Below are positions 16,500-26,133 of a DNA stretch of 64,000 nucleotides, in pieces. Under the pieces are notes generated by a model that was not told where the DNA came from, did no database searches, and worked only from the letters and a program-made list of their open reading frames with translations. The DNA is from Actinomadura barringtoniae (lineage in GTDB: Bacteria > Actinomycetota > Actinomycetes > Streptosporangiales > Streptosporangiaceae), in the NCBI RefSeq assembly GCF_017573505.1, contig NZ_JAGEOJ010000034.1, positions 1 through 64,000 of the forward strand, given 5' to 3'. Numbering within the stretch: position 1 is the first letter of the stretch; each line of letters opens with the position of its first letter. A program made the translations under genes and the position numbers.

Positions 16500-18088
16500 C
16501 GCTCAAGACCACGCTCGATCCGCTGAGCACCGACTTCAAGGAGCGACGCGAGGCCATGCTGGCCAAGCTCGCCGACCTGGACACCGAGCACGCCAAGGCG
16601 CTGGAGGGCGGGGGCGAGAAGTACGTCACCCGGCACAAGAAGCGCGGCAAGCTGCTGGCCAGGGAACGGATCGAGCTGCTGCTGGATCCGGACTCGCCGT
16701 TCCTGGAGCTGAGCCCGCTGGCGGCCTGGGGGAGCGACTTCCCCGTGGGCGCGAGCGTGGTGACGGGCATCGGGGTGGTCGAGGGCGTCGAGTGCATGAT
16801 CGTGGCGAACGACCCGACCGTGCGGGGCGGCAGCAGCAACCCGTGGACGGTGAAGAAGAGCTTCCGCGCCTCCGACATCGCCCTGGAGAACCGGCTGCCG
16901 GTGATCAACCTGGTGGAGTCGGGCGGGGCTGACCTGCCGACGCAGAAGGAGATCTTCATCCCGGGCGGGCGGATGTTCCGGGACCTCACGCGGCTGTCGG
17001 CGGCGGGCATTCCGACGATCGCCCTGGTCTTCGGCAACTCGACGGCGGGCGGCGCGTACATCCCCGGCATGTGCGACTACACCGTGATGGTGAAGGAGCG
17101 CGCCAAGGTGTTCCTCGGCGGGCCGCCGCTGGTGAAGATGGCGACGGGCGAGGAGGCCGACGACGAGGCGCTCGGCGGCGCGGAGATGCACGCGCGTACG
17201 TCGGGGCTGGCCGACTACATGGCGGTCGATGAGGCGGACGCGCTGCGGTTGGGGCGGCAGATCGTCAAGCGGCTCAACCGTCAGAAGGCGGGGCCGAAGC
17301 CGGCCGAGGTACACGAGCCGCTGTACGACGCGGAGGAGCTCGCGGGGATCGTTCCGGAGGACCTGAAGACGCCGTTCGACCCGCGCGAGGTGATCGCGCG
17401 GGTGGTGGACGGGTCGGAGTTCGACGAGTTCAAGCCCCTGTACGGAACGAGCCTGGTGACCGGGTGGGCGCGGCTGCACGGGTATCCGATCGGCATCCTG
17501 GCGAACGCGCAGGGCGTGCTGTTCAGCGAGGAGGCCCAGAAGGCCGCGCAGTTCATCCAGCTCGCCAACCAGAGCGACACCCCGCTGCTGTTCCTGCACA
17601 ACACCACCGGCTACATGGTCGGCAAGGAGTACGAGCAGGCCGGCATCATCAAGCACGGCGCGCTCATGATCAACGCGGTGGCCAACAGCAAGGTGCCGCA
17701 CATCTCGATCGTCATGGGCGCCTCGTACGGCGCGGGCAACTACGGCATGTGCGGGCGCGCCTATGACCCGCGCTTCCTGTTCACCTGGCCGAGCGCCAAG
17801 TCAGCGGTCATGGGGCCGCAGCAGCTCGCGGGCGTCCTGTCGATCGTCGCGCGCGCGGCGACCGAGGCGCGCGGGCAGGTGTACGACGAGGACCAGGACA
17901 AGGCGATGCGCGAGATGGTCGAGACGCAGATCGAGGCCGAGTCGCTGCCCTACTTCCTGTCCGGGCGGCTGTACGACGACGGCGTGATCGACCCGCGCGA
18001 CACCCGTACCGTCCTCGGCCTGTGCCTGTCGGTGATCCACAACGCGCCCGTCTCCGGAGCCGGCGGCTTCGGCGTCTTCCGGATGTGA
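16496..18088 (+). CDS. Acyl-CoA carboxylase beta subunit (carboxyltransferase)
   Basis: A 530-residue carboxyltransferase of the methylcrotonyl/geranyl/propionyl-CoA carboxylase type. Conserved parts include KKRGKLLARERIELLLD, FIPGGRMFRDLTRLSAAGIP, the acyl-CoA oxyanion-hole region GNSTAGGAYIPGM and MGASYGAGNYGMCGRAY. It moves carboxylate from biotin to an acyl-CoA. The overall pattern is MCCase/GCCase-like. The start is TTG 16496, sharing TTGA with the stop of atuA; GGAGGG lies six bases upstream. With atuA and the alpha subunit next to it, geranyl-CoA or 3-methylcrotonyl-CoA type substrates are likely. Confidence 0.88.
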   Translation: MTLKTTLDPLSTDFKERREAMLAKLADLDTEHAKALEGGGEKYVTRHKKRGKLLARERIELLLDPDSPFLELSPLAAWGSDFPVGASVVTGIGVVEGVECMIVANDPTVRGGSSNPWTVKKSFRASDIALENRLPVINLVESGGADLPTQKEIFIPGGRMFRDLTRLSAAGIPTIALVFGNSTAGGAYIPGMCDYTVMVKERAKVFLGGPPLVKMATGEEADDEALGGAEMHARTSGLADYMAVDEADALRLGRQIVKRLNRQKAGPKPAEVHEPLYDAEELAGIVPEDLKTPFDPREVIARVVDGSEFDEFKPLYGTSLVTGWARLHGYPIGILANAQGVLFSEEAQKAAQFIQLANQSDTPLLFLHNTTGYMVGKEYEQAGIIKHGALMINAVANSKVPHISIVMGASYGAGNYGMCGRAYDPRFLFTWPSAKSAVMGPQQLAGVLSIVARAATEARGQVYDEDQDKAMREMVETQIEAESLPYFLSGRLYDDGVIDPRDTRTVLGLCLSVIHNAPVSGAGGFGVFRM

Positions 18089-18099
18089 GCGAACAGCCA

Positions 18100-20076
18100 A
18101 TGATCAACACACTGCTGGTGGCCAACCGCGGCGAGATCGCGCGCCGGGTGTTCCGTACGGCCCGCGACCTCGGCGTCGGGACCGTCGCGGTCTTCTCCGA
18201 CGCCGACGAGAACGCGCCGCATGCCCGCGAGGCCGACGGCGCGGTACGGCTGCCCGGGCTCGCGCCCGCCGACACCTACCTGCGCGGCGACCTGCTCATC
18301 GAGGCGGCGAAGGCCGCGGGCGCGGACGCGGTCCATCCCGGCTACGGCTTCCTGTCGGAGAACGCGGGCTTCGCGCGGGCCGTGATCGATGCCGGGCTGA
18401 CCTGGGTGGGGCCGACGCCCGCCGCCATCGACGCCATGGGCTCCAAGATCGAGGCCAAGAAGCTGATGGCCGCGGCGGACGTGCCCGTGCTGCCCGAGCT
18501 GGACCCGGGCTCGGTCACCGAGTCCGACCTGCCGATCCTGGTGAAGGCGTCCGCGGGCGGCGGCGGGCGCGGCATGCGGGTCGTACGGACGCTCGCCGAG
18601 CTGCCGGACGCGGTCGCGGCGGCGCGGCGCGAGGCCCAGTCGGCGTTCGGCGACCCGGCCGTGTTCTGCGAGCCGCTGCTGGAGAACGCCCGCCATATCG
18701 AGGTGCAGATCCTCGCCGACCGGCACGGCACGGTCTGGGCGCTCGGCGAACGCGAGTGCTCCATTCAGCGCCGCCACCAGAAGATCGTCGAGGAGGCGCC
18801 GTCCCCGGCCGTCGACGAGGGCCTGCGCGGCAAGCTCTGCCTCGCCGCCGTGAACGCCGCCCGCGCGATCGACTACGAGGGCGCGGGCACGGTCGAGTTC
18901 ATGCTGAACGACGACGGCCGGTTCTTCTTCCTGGAGGTCAACACGCGCCTCCAGGTAGAGCACCCGGTCACCGAATGCGTCTACGGCCTGGACCTGGTCC
19001 GCCTGCAGCTGGAGGTCGCCGAGGGACAGCCGCTCCCGGCCGAGCCGCCCGCGCCGCGCGGGCACGCGATCGAGGTGCGGCTGTACGCGGAGGACCCGGC
19101 GGCCGACTGGCGCCCCGGCAGCGGGACCCTGCACACCTTCGAGGTCCCCGGCGTCGACGCCGAGTTCGAGGTCCCCGCCGCCTACGGGCTGCGGCTGGAC
19201 AGCGGCGTGGAGAGCGGCAGCGAGGTCGGCATCCATTACGACCCGATGCTCGCCAAGGTCATCGCCTGGGGCCCGAACCGTTCGGCCGCCGCGCGACGGC
19301 TGCGCGCCGCGCTCACCGGAGCCCGCGTCCACGGCGTCACCGTCAACCGCGACCTGCTCGCCAGGATCATGGCCGATCCCGCGTTCCTCGCCGGGGACAC
19401 CCACACCGACTACCTCGACAAGGTCGGGCTGGAGAAGCTGTCCGCGCCGCTCGCCGACGAGGTCGCCGTACGGCTGTCGGCGCTGGCCGCGGCCCTCGCG
19501 GACGCCGCCGCCAACCGAGCCTCCGCGGTCGTTCAGGGCGGGCTGCCGTCCGGCTGGCGCAACGTCGCCTCCCAGCCGCAGCTCAAGATGTTCGAAGGCC
19601 CGGACGGCACGGCGGTCGAGGCCGCCTACCGCCTGACCCGCGGCGGTCTGGTCGCCGACGGGCACGACGGTGTGCGGCTCCTGTCGTCCTCGCCCGAGGA
19701 GGTCGCGCTCGACGTCGAGGGCGTCCGCCGCGTCTTCGGAGTCCGTACGGCCGGGCTGGCGGTCTTCGTGGACTCGCCGCTGGGCTCGGTCGCCCTCCGC
19801 GCGCTGCCGCGCTTCGCCGACCCGAGCGACCTGGTCGCGCCGGGCTCGCTGCTGGCGCCGATGCCCGGGACCGTCATCCGGGTGGAGATCGAGACCGGCG
19901 CGACCGTCGCCGAAGGCCAGACGCTCCTGGTGCTGGAGGCGATGAAGATGGAGCACCGCATCGCCGCCCCCGCCGCCGGATCGGTCGCCGAACTGAACGT
20001 CACCGCAGGACAGCAGGTCGAGGCCGGCGCCGTCCTCGCCGTCATCAGCGAACAGCCCGAAGGGAACCCCCAGTGA
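18100..20076 (+). CDS. Acyl-CoA carboxylase alpha subunit (biotin carboxylase and BCCP)
   Basis: A 658-residue fusion of biotin carboxylase and biotin carrier. The N-terminal NTLLVANRGEIARRV, the ATP-grasp glycine loop SAGGGGRGMRVV, FLEVNTRLQVEHPVTE, and the C-terminal biotin-attachment EAMKMEH (Lys near residue 616) are present. It carboxylates its own biotin with bicarbonate and ATP and hands it to the beta subunit. ATG 18100 starts right at the conserved N-terminus; GTG 18085, which overlaps the beta stop as GTGA, is a real alternative. It overlaps the following acyl-CoA dehydrogenase gene by GTGA at 20073-20076. Confidence 0.9.
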   Translation: MINTLLVANRGEIARRVFRTARDLGVGTVAVFSDADENAPHAREADGAVRLPGLAPADTYLRGDLLIEAAKAAGADAVHPGYGFLSENAGFARAVIDAGLTWVGPTPAAIDAMGSKIEAKKLMAAADVPVLPELDPGSVTESDLPILVKASAGGGGRGMRVVRTLAELPDAVAAARREAQSAFGDPAVFCEPLLENARHIEVQILADRHGTVWALGERECSIQRRHQKIVEEAPSPAVDEGLRGKLCLAAVNAARAIDYEGAGTVEFMLNDDGRFFFLEVNTRLQVEHPVTECVYGLDLVRLQLEVAEGQPLPAEPPAPRGHAIEVRLYAEDPAADWRPGSGTLHTFEVPGVDAEFEVPAAYGLRLDSGVESGSEVGIHYDPMLAKVIAWGPNRSAAARRLRAALTGARVHGVTVNRDLLARIMADPAFLAGDTHTDYLDKVGLEKLSAPLADEVAVRLSALAAALADAAANRASAVVQGGLPSGWRNVASQPQLKMFEGPDGTAVEAAYRLTRGGLVADGHDGVRLLSSSPEEVALDVEGVRRVFGVRTAGLAVFVDSPLGSVALRALPRFADPSDLVAPGSLLAPMPGTVIRVEIETGATVAEGQTLLVLEAMKMEHRIAAPAAGSVAELNVTAGQQVEAGAVLAVISEQPEGNPQ

Positions 20077-21227
20077 GCTTCATCGAGACCGAGGAACGGC
20101 AGGCCCTGCGCGCCGCCGTCGCCGAGCTGGGCGCCAAGTACGGCTCCTCCTACTATGTGGAGAAGGCCAAGTCGGGCGGCAAGACCGACGAGCTGTGGAA
20201 CGAGGCGGGCGCCCTCGGCTACCTGGGCGTCAACGTGCCCGAGGAGTACGGCGGCGGGGGCGGCGGCATCGGTGACCTGGCCGCCGTCTGCGAGGAGCTG
20301 GCCGCGGCCGGCTGCCCGCTGCTGCTCATGGTGGTGTCCCCGGCCATCTGCGCGACGATCCTCGCCCGTTCCGGCACCGAGGCGCAGAAGAAGCACTGGC
20401 TGCCGCGCTTCGCCGACGGCTCGGTCAAGATGGCGTTCGCCATCACCGAGCCCGACGCCGGCTCCAACTCGCACCGCATCACCACCACCGCGCGGCGCGA
20501 TGGCGACGGCTGGGTGGTGAACGGGCAGAAGACGTTCATCTCCGGTGTCGACGAGGCCGACGCCGTGCTCTTCGTCAGCCGCACCGAGGACCAGAAGGGC
20601 AACCTGCGCCCCTCGCTCTTCATCATCCCGACCGACACCCCCGGCTTCACCTGGACGCCGATCGACATGGAGATCGTGTCGCCGGAGAAGCAGTTCATCT
20701 GCCACCTCGACGACGTGCGGCTCCCGTACGACGCGCTCGTCGGCGACGAGGACGGCGGGCTGCTCCAGCTGTTCGCCGGGCTGAACCCCGAGCGCATCAT
20801 GGCGTCGGCGATGGGCGCCGGGATCGGCCGCCTCGCGCTCGACAAGGCGATCTCCTACGCCAAGGACCGGCAGGTCTTCAAGACCCCGATCGGCGCCCAC
20901 CAGGGCTTGGCCCACCCGCTCGCCGAGGCCAAGATCGAGCTGGAGCTGGCCCGGCTGATGGGGCAGAAGGCCGCCTGGCTGTACGACGAGGGCGACGACA
21001 TGGGCGCGGGCGAGGCCGCCAACATGGCCAAGTACGCCACCGCCGAGGCCGCCATCCACTGCGTGGACCAGTCCATCCAGACCCACGGCGGCAACGGGCT
21101 CACCAGCGAGTACGGCGTCGGCATGCTCGCGGGCGTGGTCCGCCTGATGCGCATCGCCCCGGTCAGCCGCGAGATGATCCTCAACTTCGTCGCGCAGCAC
21201 TCCCTGGGCCTGCCCAAGTCGTACTAG
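20073..21227 (+). CDS. Acyl-CoA dehydrogenase
   Basis: A 384-residue flavoenzyme of the acyl-CoA dehydrogenase family. FAD/substrate contacts are seen in MAFAITEPDAGSN, VVNGQKTFISG and the late QTHGGNGLTSEYGV. It makes a 2,3-enoyl-CoA and passes electrons to ETF. In the Atu and Liu pathways such an enzyme (citronellyl-CoA or isovaleryl-CoA dehydrogenase) works just before the biotin-dependent carboxylase encoded upstream. The start is GTG 20073, sharing GTGA with the alpha stop; AAGGGA lies eight bases before. Its stop (TAG) is repeated 17 bp later within an ACTAGA direct repeat. Confidence 0.88.
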   Translation: MSFIETEERQALRAAVAELGAKYGSSYYVEKAKSGGKTDELWNEAGALGYLGVNVPEEYGGGGGGIGDLAAVCEELAAAGCPLLLMVVSPAICATILARSGTEAQKKHWLPRFADGSVKMAFAITEPDAGSNSHRITTTARRDGDGWVVNGQKTFISGVDEADAVLFVSRTEDQKGNLRPSLFIIPTDTPGFTWTPIDMEIVSPEKQFICHLDDVRLPYDALVGDEDGGLLQLFAGLNPERIMASAMGAGIGRLALDKAISYAKDRQVFKTPIGAHQGLAHPLAEAKIELELARLMGQKAAWLYDEGDDMGAGEAANMAKYATAEAAIHCVDQSIQTHGGNGLTSEYGVGMLAGVVRLMRIAPVSREMILNFVAQHSLGLPKSY

Positions 21228-21334
21228 ATCCGGCACCGCACTAGACCGGAAGTGGACGAGGCGGCGGCGCGAGGGCACCGCCGCCTCTAGGATCTTGGGC
21301 GATCTCCTCGCCCGGTTCCATCAAAGGTGCGCCC

Positions 21335-22645
21335 GTGTACGGCCCCCCGCCGCCGCAGTACCCACCCGCGTTCCCGCCAGGCCCTCCTGGCCCGCCCGGC
21401 CCGCCCGGACCTCCCGGATCTCCGGGTCCGCCCGGGATTCCAGGGCCTCCCGGCCCGCCCGGCTTTGGCGGCCCTCCCGGGTTTTCGGGCCCGCCCGGCA
21501 TTCCCGGCCCTCCGGCGGTTCCGCCGGGGCGGGACGACCGGCCGCCGATGGGCCGCCGCTTCGGCGCGTGGGCGCTGGACGCCGGGATCATCTTCGGCGT
21601 CGCGCTGCTGCTCGGCGGGATGACCTGGGGACGGATCCACGCCTACCTGCAGGGCCTCACCGAACGGGGCGTCGAGGCGATCTTCGACCTGTTCGTGACG
21701 GGCGGCGACGTCCAGGCCGCCGGGGAGAAGCTCGGCACGCACGCCTGGGACACCGTGGTCGGCTACGTGATGCAGGCGTTCATGCTGCTCGTGCTGATCG
21801 AGTACGCCTACCAGTTCGGCGCGGTGGCCTGGAAGGGCCGCACGGTCGGCAAGGTCGTCGCCGACCTCAAGGTGACCCGCGCCGACGGCCAGGCCAAGAT
21901 CGGCGCGGGCAGCGCCGCCCGCCGCGCGCTGGTGACCACGGCGACCGACACCGGGCTGTACGCGCTGGCGTGGATCCTGTTGCTCCAGGGGCTGTTCTTC
22001 CTGTCGCTCGCGCTGTGGATGGTGGCCGTCGCCGCGTTCGTGGCCAACGTCGTTCCGCTGCTGGTCGGCAGGCAGCGCCGTTCGGTCGGTGACCGCGTCG
22101 CCGGAACGGCCGTCGTCCGCGCCCGCGCCTACCAGCAGGCCGTGCAGATGGCCCGGCAGGGCGCGCAGATCGCCGTGGACGGCGCGCAGGCCGCCGCCGT
22201 CGTGAGTGCGCAGGCCGCCAGGGAAAGCGCTCAGGCGGCCAGGGAACGGGCCGCACGGCTGGCCGAGCACGAGCGGATCGTTCAGGCGCAGGAGCTCGGC
22301 AAGCGCGCCCACCGCCAGTCGGTCGACCGCGTACGCCAGGCCATGGACAGCGAACGCGGCCAGCAGGTCAGGGACGCGAGCAAGCGCCTCGGCGGCCGCT
22401 TCAAGGACGCCTACGAGAGCCGCCGCGACGCCCGCCGGCAACCCGCCGCGCCCGAGCAGCCCCCGCCTGTACCGATGCAGCCACCGCCCGCGCTGCCCCC
22501 GCCTGCCCCGCACTACCCAGGCGTCGGCGTCCCGGAGGGTGTGGGCACGCCCGACCCGTACGCCCCGCCCCCGATGCCATCGCCACAACACGTGCAGCCC
22601 CCGCCGCCCGCCGAGGGCGACGGGGACGACCTCAGGCGGACTTGA
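21335..22645 (+). CDS. RDD family membrane protein with collagen-like N-terminus
   Basis: A 436-residue protein. Residues 16-60 are 15 uninterrupted Gly-X-Y triplets, mostly Gly-Pro-Pro, as in collagen-like proteins. Then comes an RDD domain (about 80-250) with membrane segments such as [12 protein letters not shown] and [16 protein letters not shown] and the Arg-Asp pattern [12 protein letters not shown]. The C-terminal third is an Ala/Arg/Gln-rich helical stretch ending in a Pro-rich tail. RDD proteins are multipass membrane proteins, some linked to Na+/H+ antiport. The start is GTG 21335 with AAAGGTG upstream. The function of the fused ends is unknown. Confidence 0.8.
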   Translation: MYGPPPPQYPPAFPPGPPGPPGPPGPPGSPGPPGIPGPPGPPGFGGPPGFSGPPGIPGPPAVPPGRDDRPPMGRRFGAWALDAGIIFGVALLLGGMTWGRIHAYLQGLTERGVEAIFDLFVTGGDVQAAGEKLGTHAWDTVVGYVMQAFMLLVLIEYAYQFGAVAWKGRTVGKVVADLKVTRADGQAKIGAGSAARRALVTTATDTGLYALAWILLLQGLFFLSLALWMVAVAAFVANVVPLLVGRQRRSVGDRVAGTAVVRARAYQQAVQMARQGAQIAVDGAQAAAVVSAQAARESAQAARERAARLAEHERIVQAQELGKRAHRQSVDRVRQAMDSERGQQVRDASKRLGGRFKDAYESRRDARRQPAAPEQPPPVPMQPPPALPPPAPHYPGVGVPEGVGTPDPYAPPPMPSPQHVQPPPPAEGDGDDLRRT

Positions 22646-23417
22646 CCTCGGTCCTCAGAACGCGGGCTATGCCCAGCACGGCGGGCAGCCCGACCCACAG
22701 GAGCGTCGCGGTGAGCACCTGCGCCCACTGCTGACCGGTCATGTGGTGGTCGTAGAGCGCGCCCTGCGCCTGGTTGAGGTCGAACCACGGGGCCGAGTCC
22801 TTGAGGCCGGGCGCGGTGTTGAACAGCACGCTCGACAGGTTGGGGAGCACGAAGAACGCGACGATCGCCGCCGCGCTGACCAGCAGCAGCATCCCGAACG
22901 CCAGGCCCTGCGCCAGCCCGCTCAGCAGCACCACGGTGATGTCGCGGAAGCCCTCGAACCCGAACGCCCAGCTGCCGTCGCCGTCCCGCAGCGGCGCCAG
23001 CGCATTGCCGATCGCCGCGGAGCCGAACGTGACGGCGATGACGATCAGCCCGAGCAGCAGCGTCGCGGTGGCCTTGGCCAGCAGCACGCGCCGCCGGTTG
23101 GGCTCCAGCGTGAACGTCACCAGCCCGGTCCGCTGGCTCCACTCACTGGTCATGGAGAGGATCCCCACCACGGGCAGCAGAAGCTTCTGCGGCGTCTGCG
23201 TGAAGTCCACGAACCTGTCGTAGTTCAGGTCCTTCGGATCGGCCGTGAACAGCATGACGGCCACGACGGCGGGCGTGGTCGCGAGGATGGCGATCAGCAG
23301 CCAGCGGCCCGCGCGGGTGTCGGTCAGCTTGCGCAGCTCGGCCTTGAGCAGGCGGCCGAACGGGACGCCGGGGCGGCTGGGGGCGGCGGTCGCGGTGGTG
23401 GCGGTCGCGGTGCTCAT
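22632..23417 (-). CDS. ABC transporter permease (ABC-2 type)
   Basis: A 261-residue membrane protein with about six hydrophobic segments, among them [36 protein letters not shown] and a last one near [16 protein letters not shown], and the [16 protein letters not shown] head typical of ABC-2 permeases. It forms the membrane channel for the ATPase encoded just upstream; the two genes share ATGA (23414-23417). Its 3-prime end overlaps that of the convergent RDD gene by 14 bp. The substrate is unknown; such small exporters often give drug or lantibiotic resistance or act in signalling. Confidence 0.85.
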   Translation of the reverse strand: MSTATATTATAAPSRPGVPFGRLLKAELRKLTDTRAGRWLLIAILATTPAVVAVMLFTADPKDLNYDRFVDFTQTPQKLLLPVVGILSMTSEWSQRTGLVTFTLEPNRRRVLLAKATATLLLGLIVIAVTFGSAAIGNALAPLRDGDGSWAFGFEGFRDITVVLLSGLAQGLAFGMLLLVSAAAIVAFFVLPNLSSVLFNTAPGLKDSAPWFDLNQAQGALYDHHMTGQQWAQVLTATLLWVGLPAVLGIARVLRTEVKSA

Positions 23418-24172
23418 CGGGTCTCCTTCGGGGCGGTGTCGCGGGCGTGGTCGGCGGTCAGGCGCAGGAACATCTCCTCCAGGCCGCCGTCGCCCTCGGC
23501 GGCGAGCAGGTCCTGCTTGGTGCCCTGGGCGACGATGCGGCCGCGCCCGATGACCACCAGCTCGTCGGCGATGACCTCGATCTCGCGCAGCAGGTGCGAG
23601 GACAGCAGGACGCTGCCGCCGTCGTCGGCGAAGTCGCGCAGCAGGCCGCGCATCCAGTGGATGCCCGCCGGGTCCAGGCCGTTCGCCGGTTCGTCGAGGA
23701 TGAGCACGCGCGGGTCTCCCAGCAGCGCCTGCCCGACGCCGAGCCGCTGGCGCATGCCGAGCGAGTAGGCCCCGGTACGCCTGCGCGCCTCGGCGCGGCT
23801 GAGCCCCACCAGGTCGAGCATCTCGTCGACCCGCCGCGCCTCCAGGCCCATGACGGTGGCGGCGAGGGTGAGGACCTCGCGGCCGGTCCGCCCGGAGTGC
23901 TGGGCGGAGGCGTCCAGCAGAACCCCGACCTGACACCCCGGATTGTGCAGCCGCCGGTACTCCTGGCCCAGCACCGTGCAGCGCCCGCCGCTCGGCGGCG
24001 TCAGCCCGACCATCATCCGCATGGTCGTCGACTTGCCCGCGCCGTTCGGCCCGACGAAGCCGGTGATCACACCCGGCCGGACCGCGAACCTCACCCCCTG
24101 CACGGCGGTGTGGCTCCCGTAGCGCTTGGTGAGGTCGTCGACCACGATCGCGGCCGCTCCATCCCCGTTCAT
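23414..24172 (-). CDS. ABC transporter ATP-binding protein
   Basis: A 252-residue ATPase of the CcmA/DrrA-like class. Walker A is GPNGAGKST, the signature is YSLGMRQRL, Walker B is VLILDEPANGLDPAG, and the H-loop His is in SSHLLREI. It drives the permease encoded downstream. The gene lies 159 bp after the response regulator of a two-component system on the same strand, the usual layout when that system induces an exporter. Confidence 0.9.
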   Translation of the reverse strand: MNGDGAAAIVVDDLTKRYGSHTAVQGVRFAVRPGVITGFVGPNGAGKSTTMRMMVGLTPPSGGRCTVLGQEYRRLHNPGCQVGVLLDASAQHSGRTGREVLTLAATVMGLEARRVDEMLDLVGLSRAEARRRTGAYSLGMRQRLGVGQALLGDPRVLILDEPANGLDPAGIHWMRGLLRDFADDGGSVLLSSHLLREIEVIADELVVIGRGRIVAQGTKQDLLAAEGDGGLEEMFLRLTADHARDTAPKETR

Positions 24173-24205
24173 GTGTCTGCTCCTTCGCGGGAATCTCTCG
24201 TTCTC

Positions 24206-24241
24206 GACGTTCGATCGATCACGCTTCGATCGTCGTCAGAA
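24206..24241. promoter_or_regulatory. Candidate control site upstream of the ABC exporter
   Basis: The 159-bp gap before the ATPase gene contains an inverted repeat region with CGACG/CGTCG ends and two copies of TTCGATCG (around 24212 and 24226). LuxR-type regulators often bind imperfect inverted repeats of this size. The neighbouring response regulator is the obvious candidate. This is weak evidence from symmetry and position only. Confidence 0.3.
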
Positions 24242-24331
24242 ACGGAGATCCGGGCGTCCGCCGCCGAGCGGCATCGCCCGTACGCAGATCCGCGTAGCCA
24301 ATACACAGAAGACGCGGCGCAGAAGGCGCGG

Positions 24332-24985
24332 TCAGCCCGCCAGGCCGGACTGGTAGGCGAACACGACCAGCTGGGCGCGGTCGCGGGCACCGAGCTTGAC
24401 CATGGAACGGCTGACGTGGGTACGGGCCGTCGCCGGGCTGATGACCAGGCGTTCGCCGATCTCGTCGTTCGACAGGCCCTCGGCGACCAGCGCGACGATC
24501 TCGCGCTCGCGTTCGGTGAGCGTGCCGAGCTCGGGATGCGGGCGGGCCGGGCGCGGCGAGGCCGCCACGAACTCGCCGATGACCGTGCGGGTCACCGACG
24601 GCGACATGAGCGCGCCGCCGTCCACCACCGAACGGATCGCGGCGAGCAGCTCGGCCGGGGTGGTGTCCTTCAGCAGGAAGCCGCTGGCGCCGTAGCGGAG
24701 CGCGTCGAAGACGTACTGGTCGTGCTCGAACGTGGTCAACACGATGATCTTCACGGCCGGCAGCTCGGGGTCGGCGGTGATCCGCCGGGTCGCCTCCAGC
24801 CCGTCCACGCCGGGCATACGGATGTCCATCAGCACGACGTCGGGCCGCCGGCTGCGGGCGGCGTTCACCGCGGCGAGGCCGTCGGAGGCCTCCGCTGCGC
24901 ACATCATCCCGTCCTCGTTCTCGATCAGCGTGCGCAGGCCGAGGCGGACCAGGTCCTGGTCGTCGGCCACCAGTACTCGGATCAC
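24332..24985 (-). CDS. NarL/FixJ-type response regulator
   Basis: A 217-residue response regulator. The receiver has the acidic pair in VLVADDQ, the phosphoacceptor Asp in VLMDIRMPG, and Lys in FLLKDTTP; the C-terminal LuxR-type HTH is TLTEREREIVALVAEGLSNDEIGERL. It is phosphorylated by the histidine kinase encoded just before it; the genes share GTGA (24982-24985). The start is GTG. It probably switches on the ABC exporter downstream. Confidence 0.9.
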   Translation of the reverse strand: MIRVLVADDQDLVRLGLRTLIENEDGMMCAAEASDGLAAVNAARSRRPDVVLMDIRMPGVDGLEATRRITADPELPAVKIIVLTTFEHDQYVFDALRYGASGFLLKDTTPAELLAAIRSVVDGGALMSPSVTRTVIGEFVAASPRPARPHPELGTLTEREREIVALVAEGLSNDEIGERLVISPATARTHVSRSMVKLGARDRAQLVVFAYQSGLAG

Positions 24986-26133
24986 GTTCGGCCTCCCGAG
25001 GCTCCCAGGGCTCCCAACGGCAGCCGTGCCCGCACCTCGAACCCGTCCTTCGGCAGCGGCCCGGCGGTGAACTCGCCGCCCAGGTCCATGACCCGGCGGC
25101 GCATCCCGGCGATCCCCGAACCGGCGCCCTCGGCCGGGGGAGTGCGGACGGGATTGGACACGACGATGAGGACGCAGCGGTCCTCGTAGGCGATGTTGAC
25201 GGTGGCCTCGACCGCGCCGCTGTGGCGCAGCACGTTCGTCAGCGACTCCTGGACGACGCGGTAGCCGGTGAGGTCGACCGCGACGGGCAGCGCGTGCCGG
25301 GGCGGCCTGCCCGTGACCAGCAGCCGGACGTACACGCCCGACTCGGCCATCCGCTGGCGCAGCTCGTCCAGCCGGCCCAGCCCAGGCACCGGCGTCCGCT
25401 CCGCCTGCTCCGCGCGCCGGACCACCGCCAGCGTGGTGCGCAGCTCGTCGAGCGCGTCGCCGCTGGTACGGCTGATGGCCTCCAGCGCCGGGGCGGCCTG
25501 ATCGGGCTTGCGGTCCAGCACGTGCAGCGCGATGTCGGCCTGCATCTTGATGGCGGCGAGGCCGTGCCCGACGATGTCGTGGACCTCCTGCGCGACCCGG
25601 AGCCGCTCCTCGTCCACGCTCGTGCGGATCGTCTCGGCCCTGGCCCGGTCGGCGGCCTCGCGCCGCGTGCGCAGCGCGAACCCCAGCGAGTAGGGGACGA
25701 CGATCCACGCGCAGACCGGCACCACCCCGTACAGCACGCCGAACACGGTGGGGCGGACGAACAGATGGAACAGCAGCGGCGGGAGCACGGCCAGCGCGTA
25801 CACCGCCGAACGGGACGCGGGCGCGTGCCGTGCCGCCGCGTAGACCGCGAACGTGAACGACACCAGGATCGGCCCGTAGGCGTACCCGATGGCCAGGTAG
25901 ACCGAGGTGCAGGCCGCGACCACCACCAGCACCTGCAGCGGCCACCGGCGGCGCACCGCGAGCGCGACGGCGGCCACCTCCACCAGGCCGATCGCCAGCC
26001 AGTCGATCCGCGCCGAGGCATGCGGCAGCCCGCTGACCAGCAGACTTCCGACGATCCCGAACAGGACGAGTGCGGCGGCCAGAGCCCCATCGCCGACCGC
26101 CGCCCGGCTGATCCTCATGGCCGCCGCGTTCAC
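24982..26133 (-). CDS. Sensor histidine kinase (HisKA_3/DesK type)
   Basis: A 383-residue kinase with five or six N-terminal membrane helices, a dimerisation/phosphoacceptor helix holding the His in EVHDIVGHGLAAI, and a GHKL ATPase part with the G-box GSGIAGMRRRV. It senses an unknown signal at the membrane and phosphorylates the NarL-type regulator. GTG 26133 overlaps the upstream membrane-protein stop (GTGA); ATG 26118 is also possible. It lies in an operon of membrane protein, kinase and regulator. Confidence 0.88.
   Translation of the reverse strand: MNAAAMRISRAAVGDGALAAALVLFGIVGSLLVSGLPHASARIDWLAIGLVEVAAVALAVRRRWPLQVLVVVAACTSVYLAIGYAYGPILVSFTFAVYAAARHAPASRSAVYALAVLPPLLFHLFVRPTVFGVLYGVVPVCAWIVVPYSLGFALRTRREAADRARAETIRTSVDEERLRVAQEVHDIVGHGLAAIKMQADIALHVLDRKPDQAAPALEAISRTSGDALDELRTTLAVVRRAEQAERTPVPGLGRLDELRQRMAESGVYVRLLVTGRPPRHALPVAVDLTGYRVVQESLTNVLRHSGAVEATVNIAYEDRCVLIVVSNPVRTPPAEGAGSGIAGMRRRVMDLGGEFTAGPLPKDGFEVRARLPLGALGASGGRT

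Noticed and set aside
17950-19956. A minus-strand frame of more than 600 codons
   Set aside because: It is the shadow of the biotin carboxylase gene; its His/Arg/Gly-rich translation has no motif.
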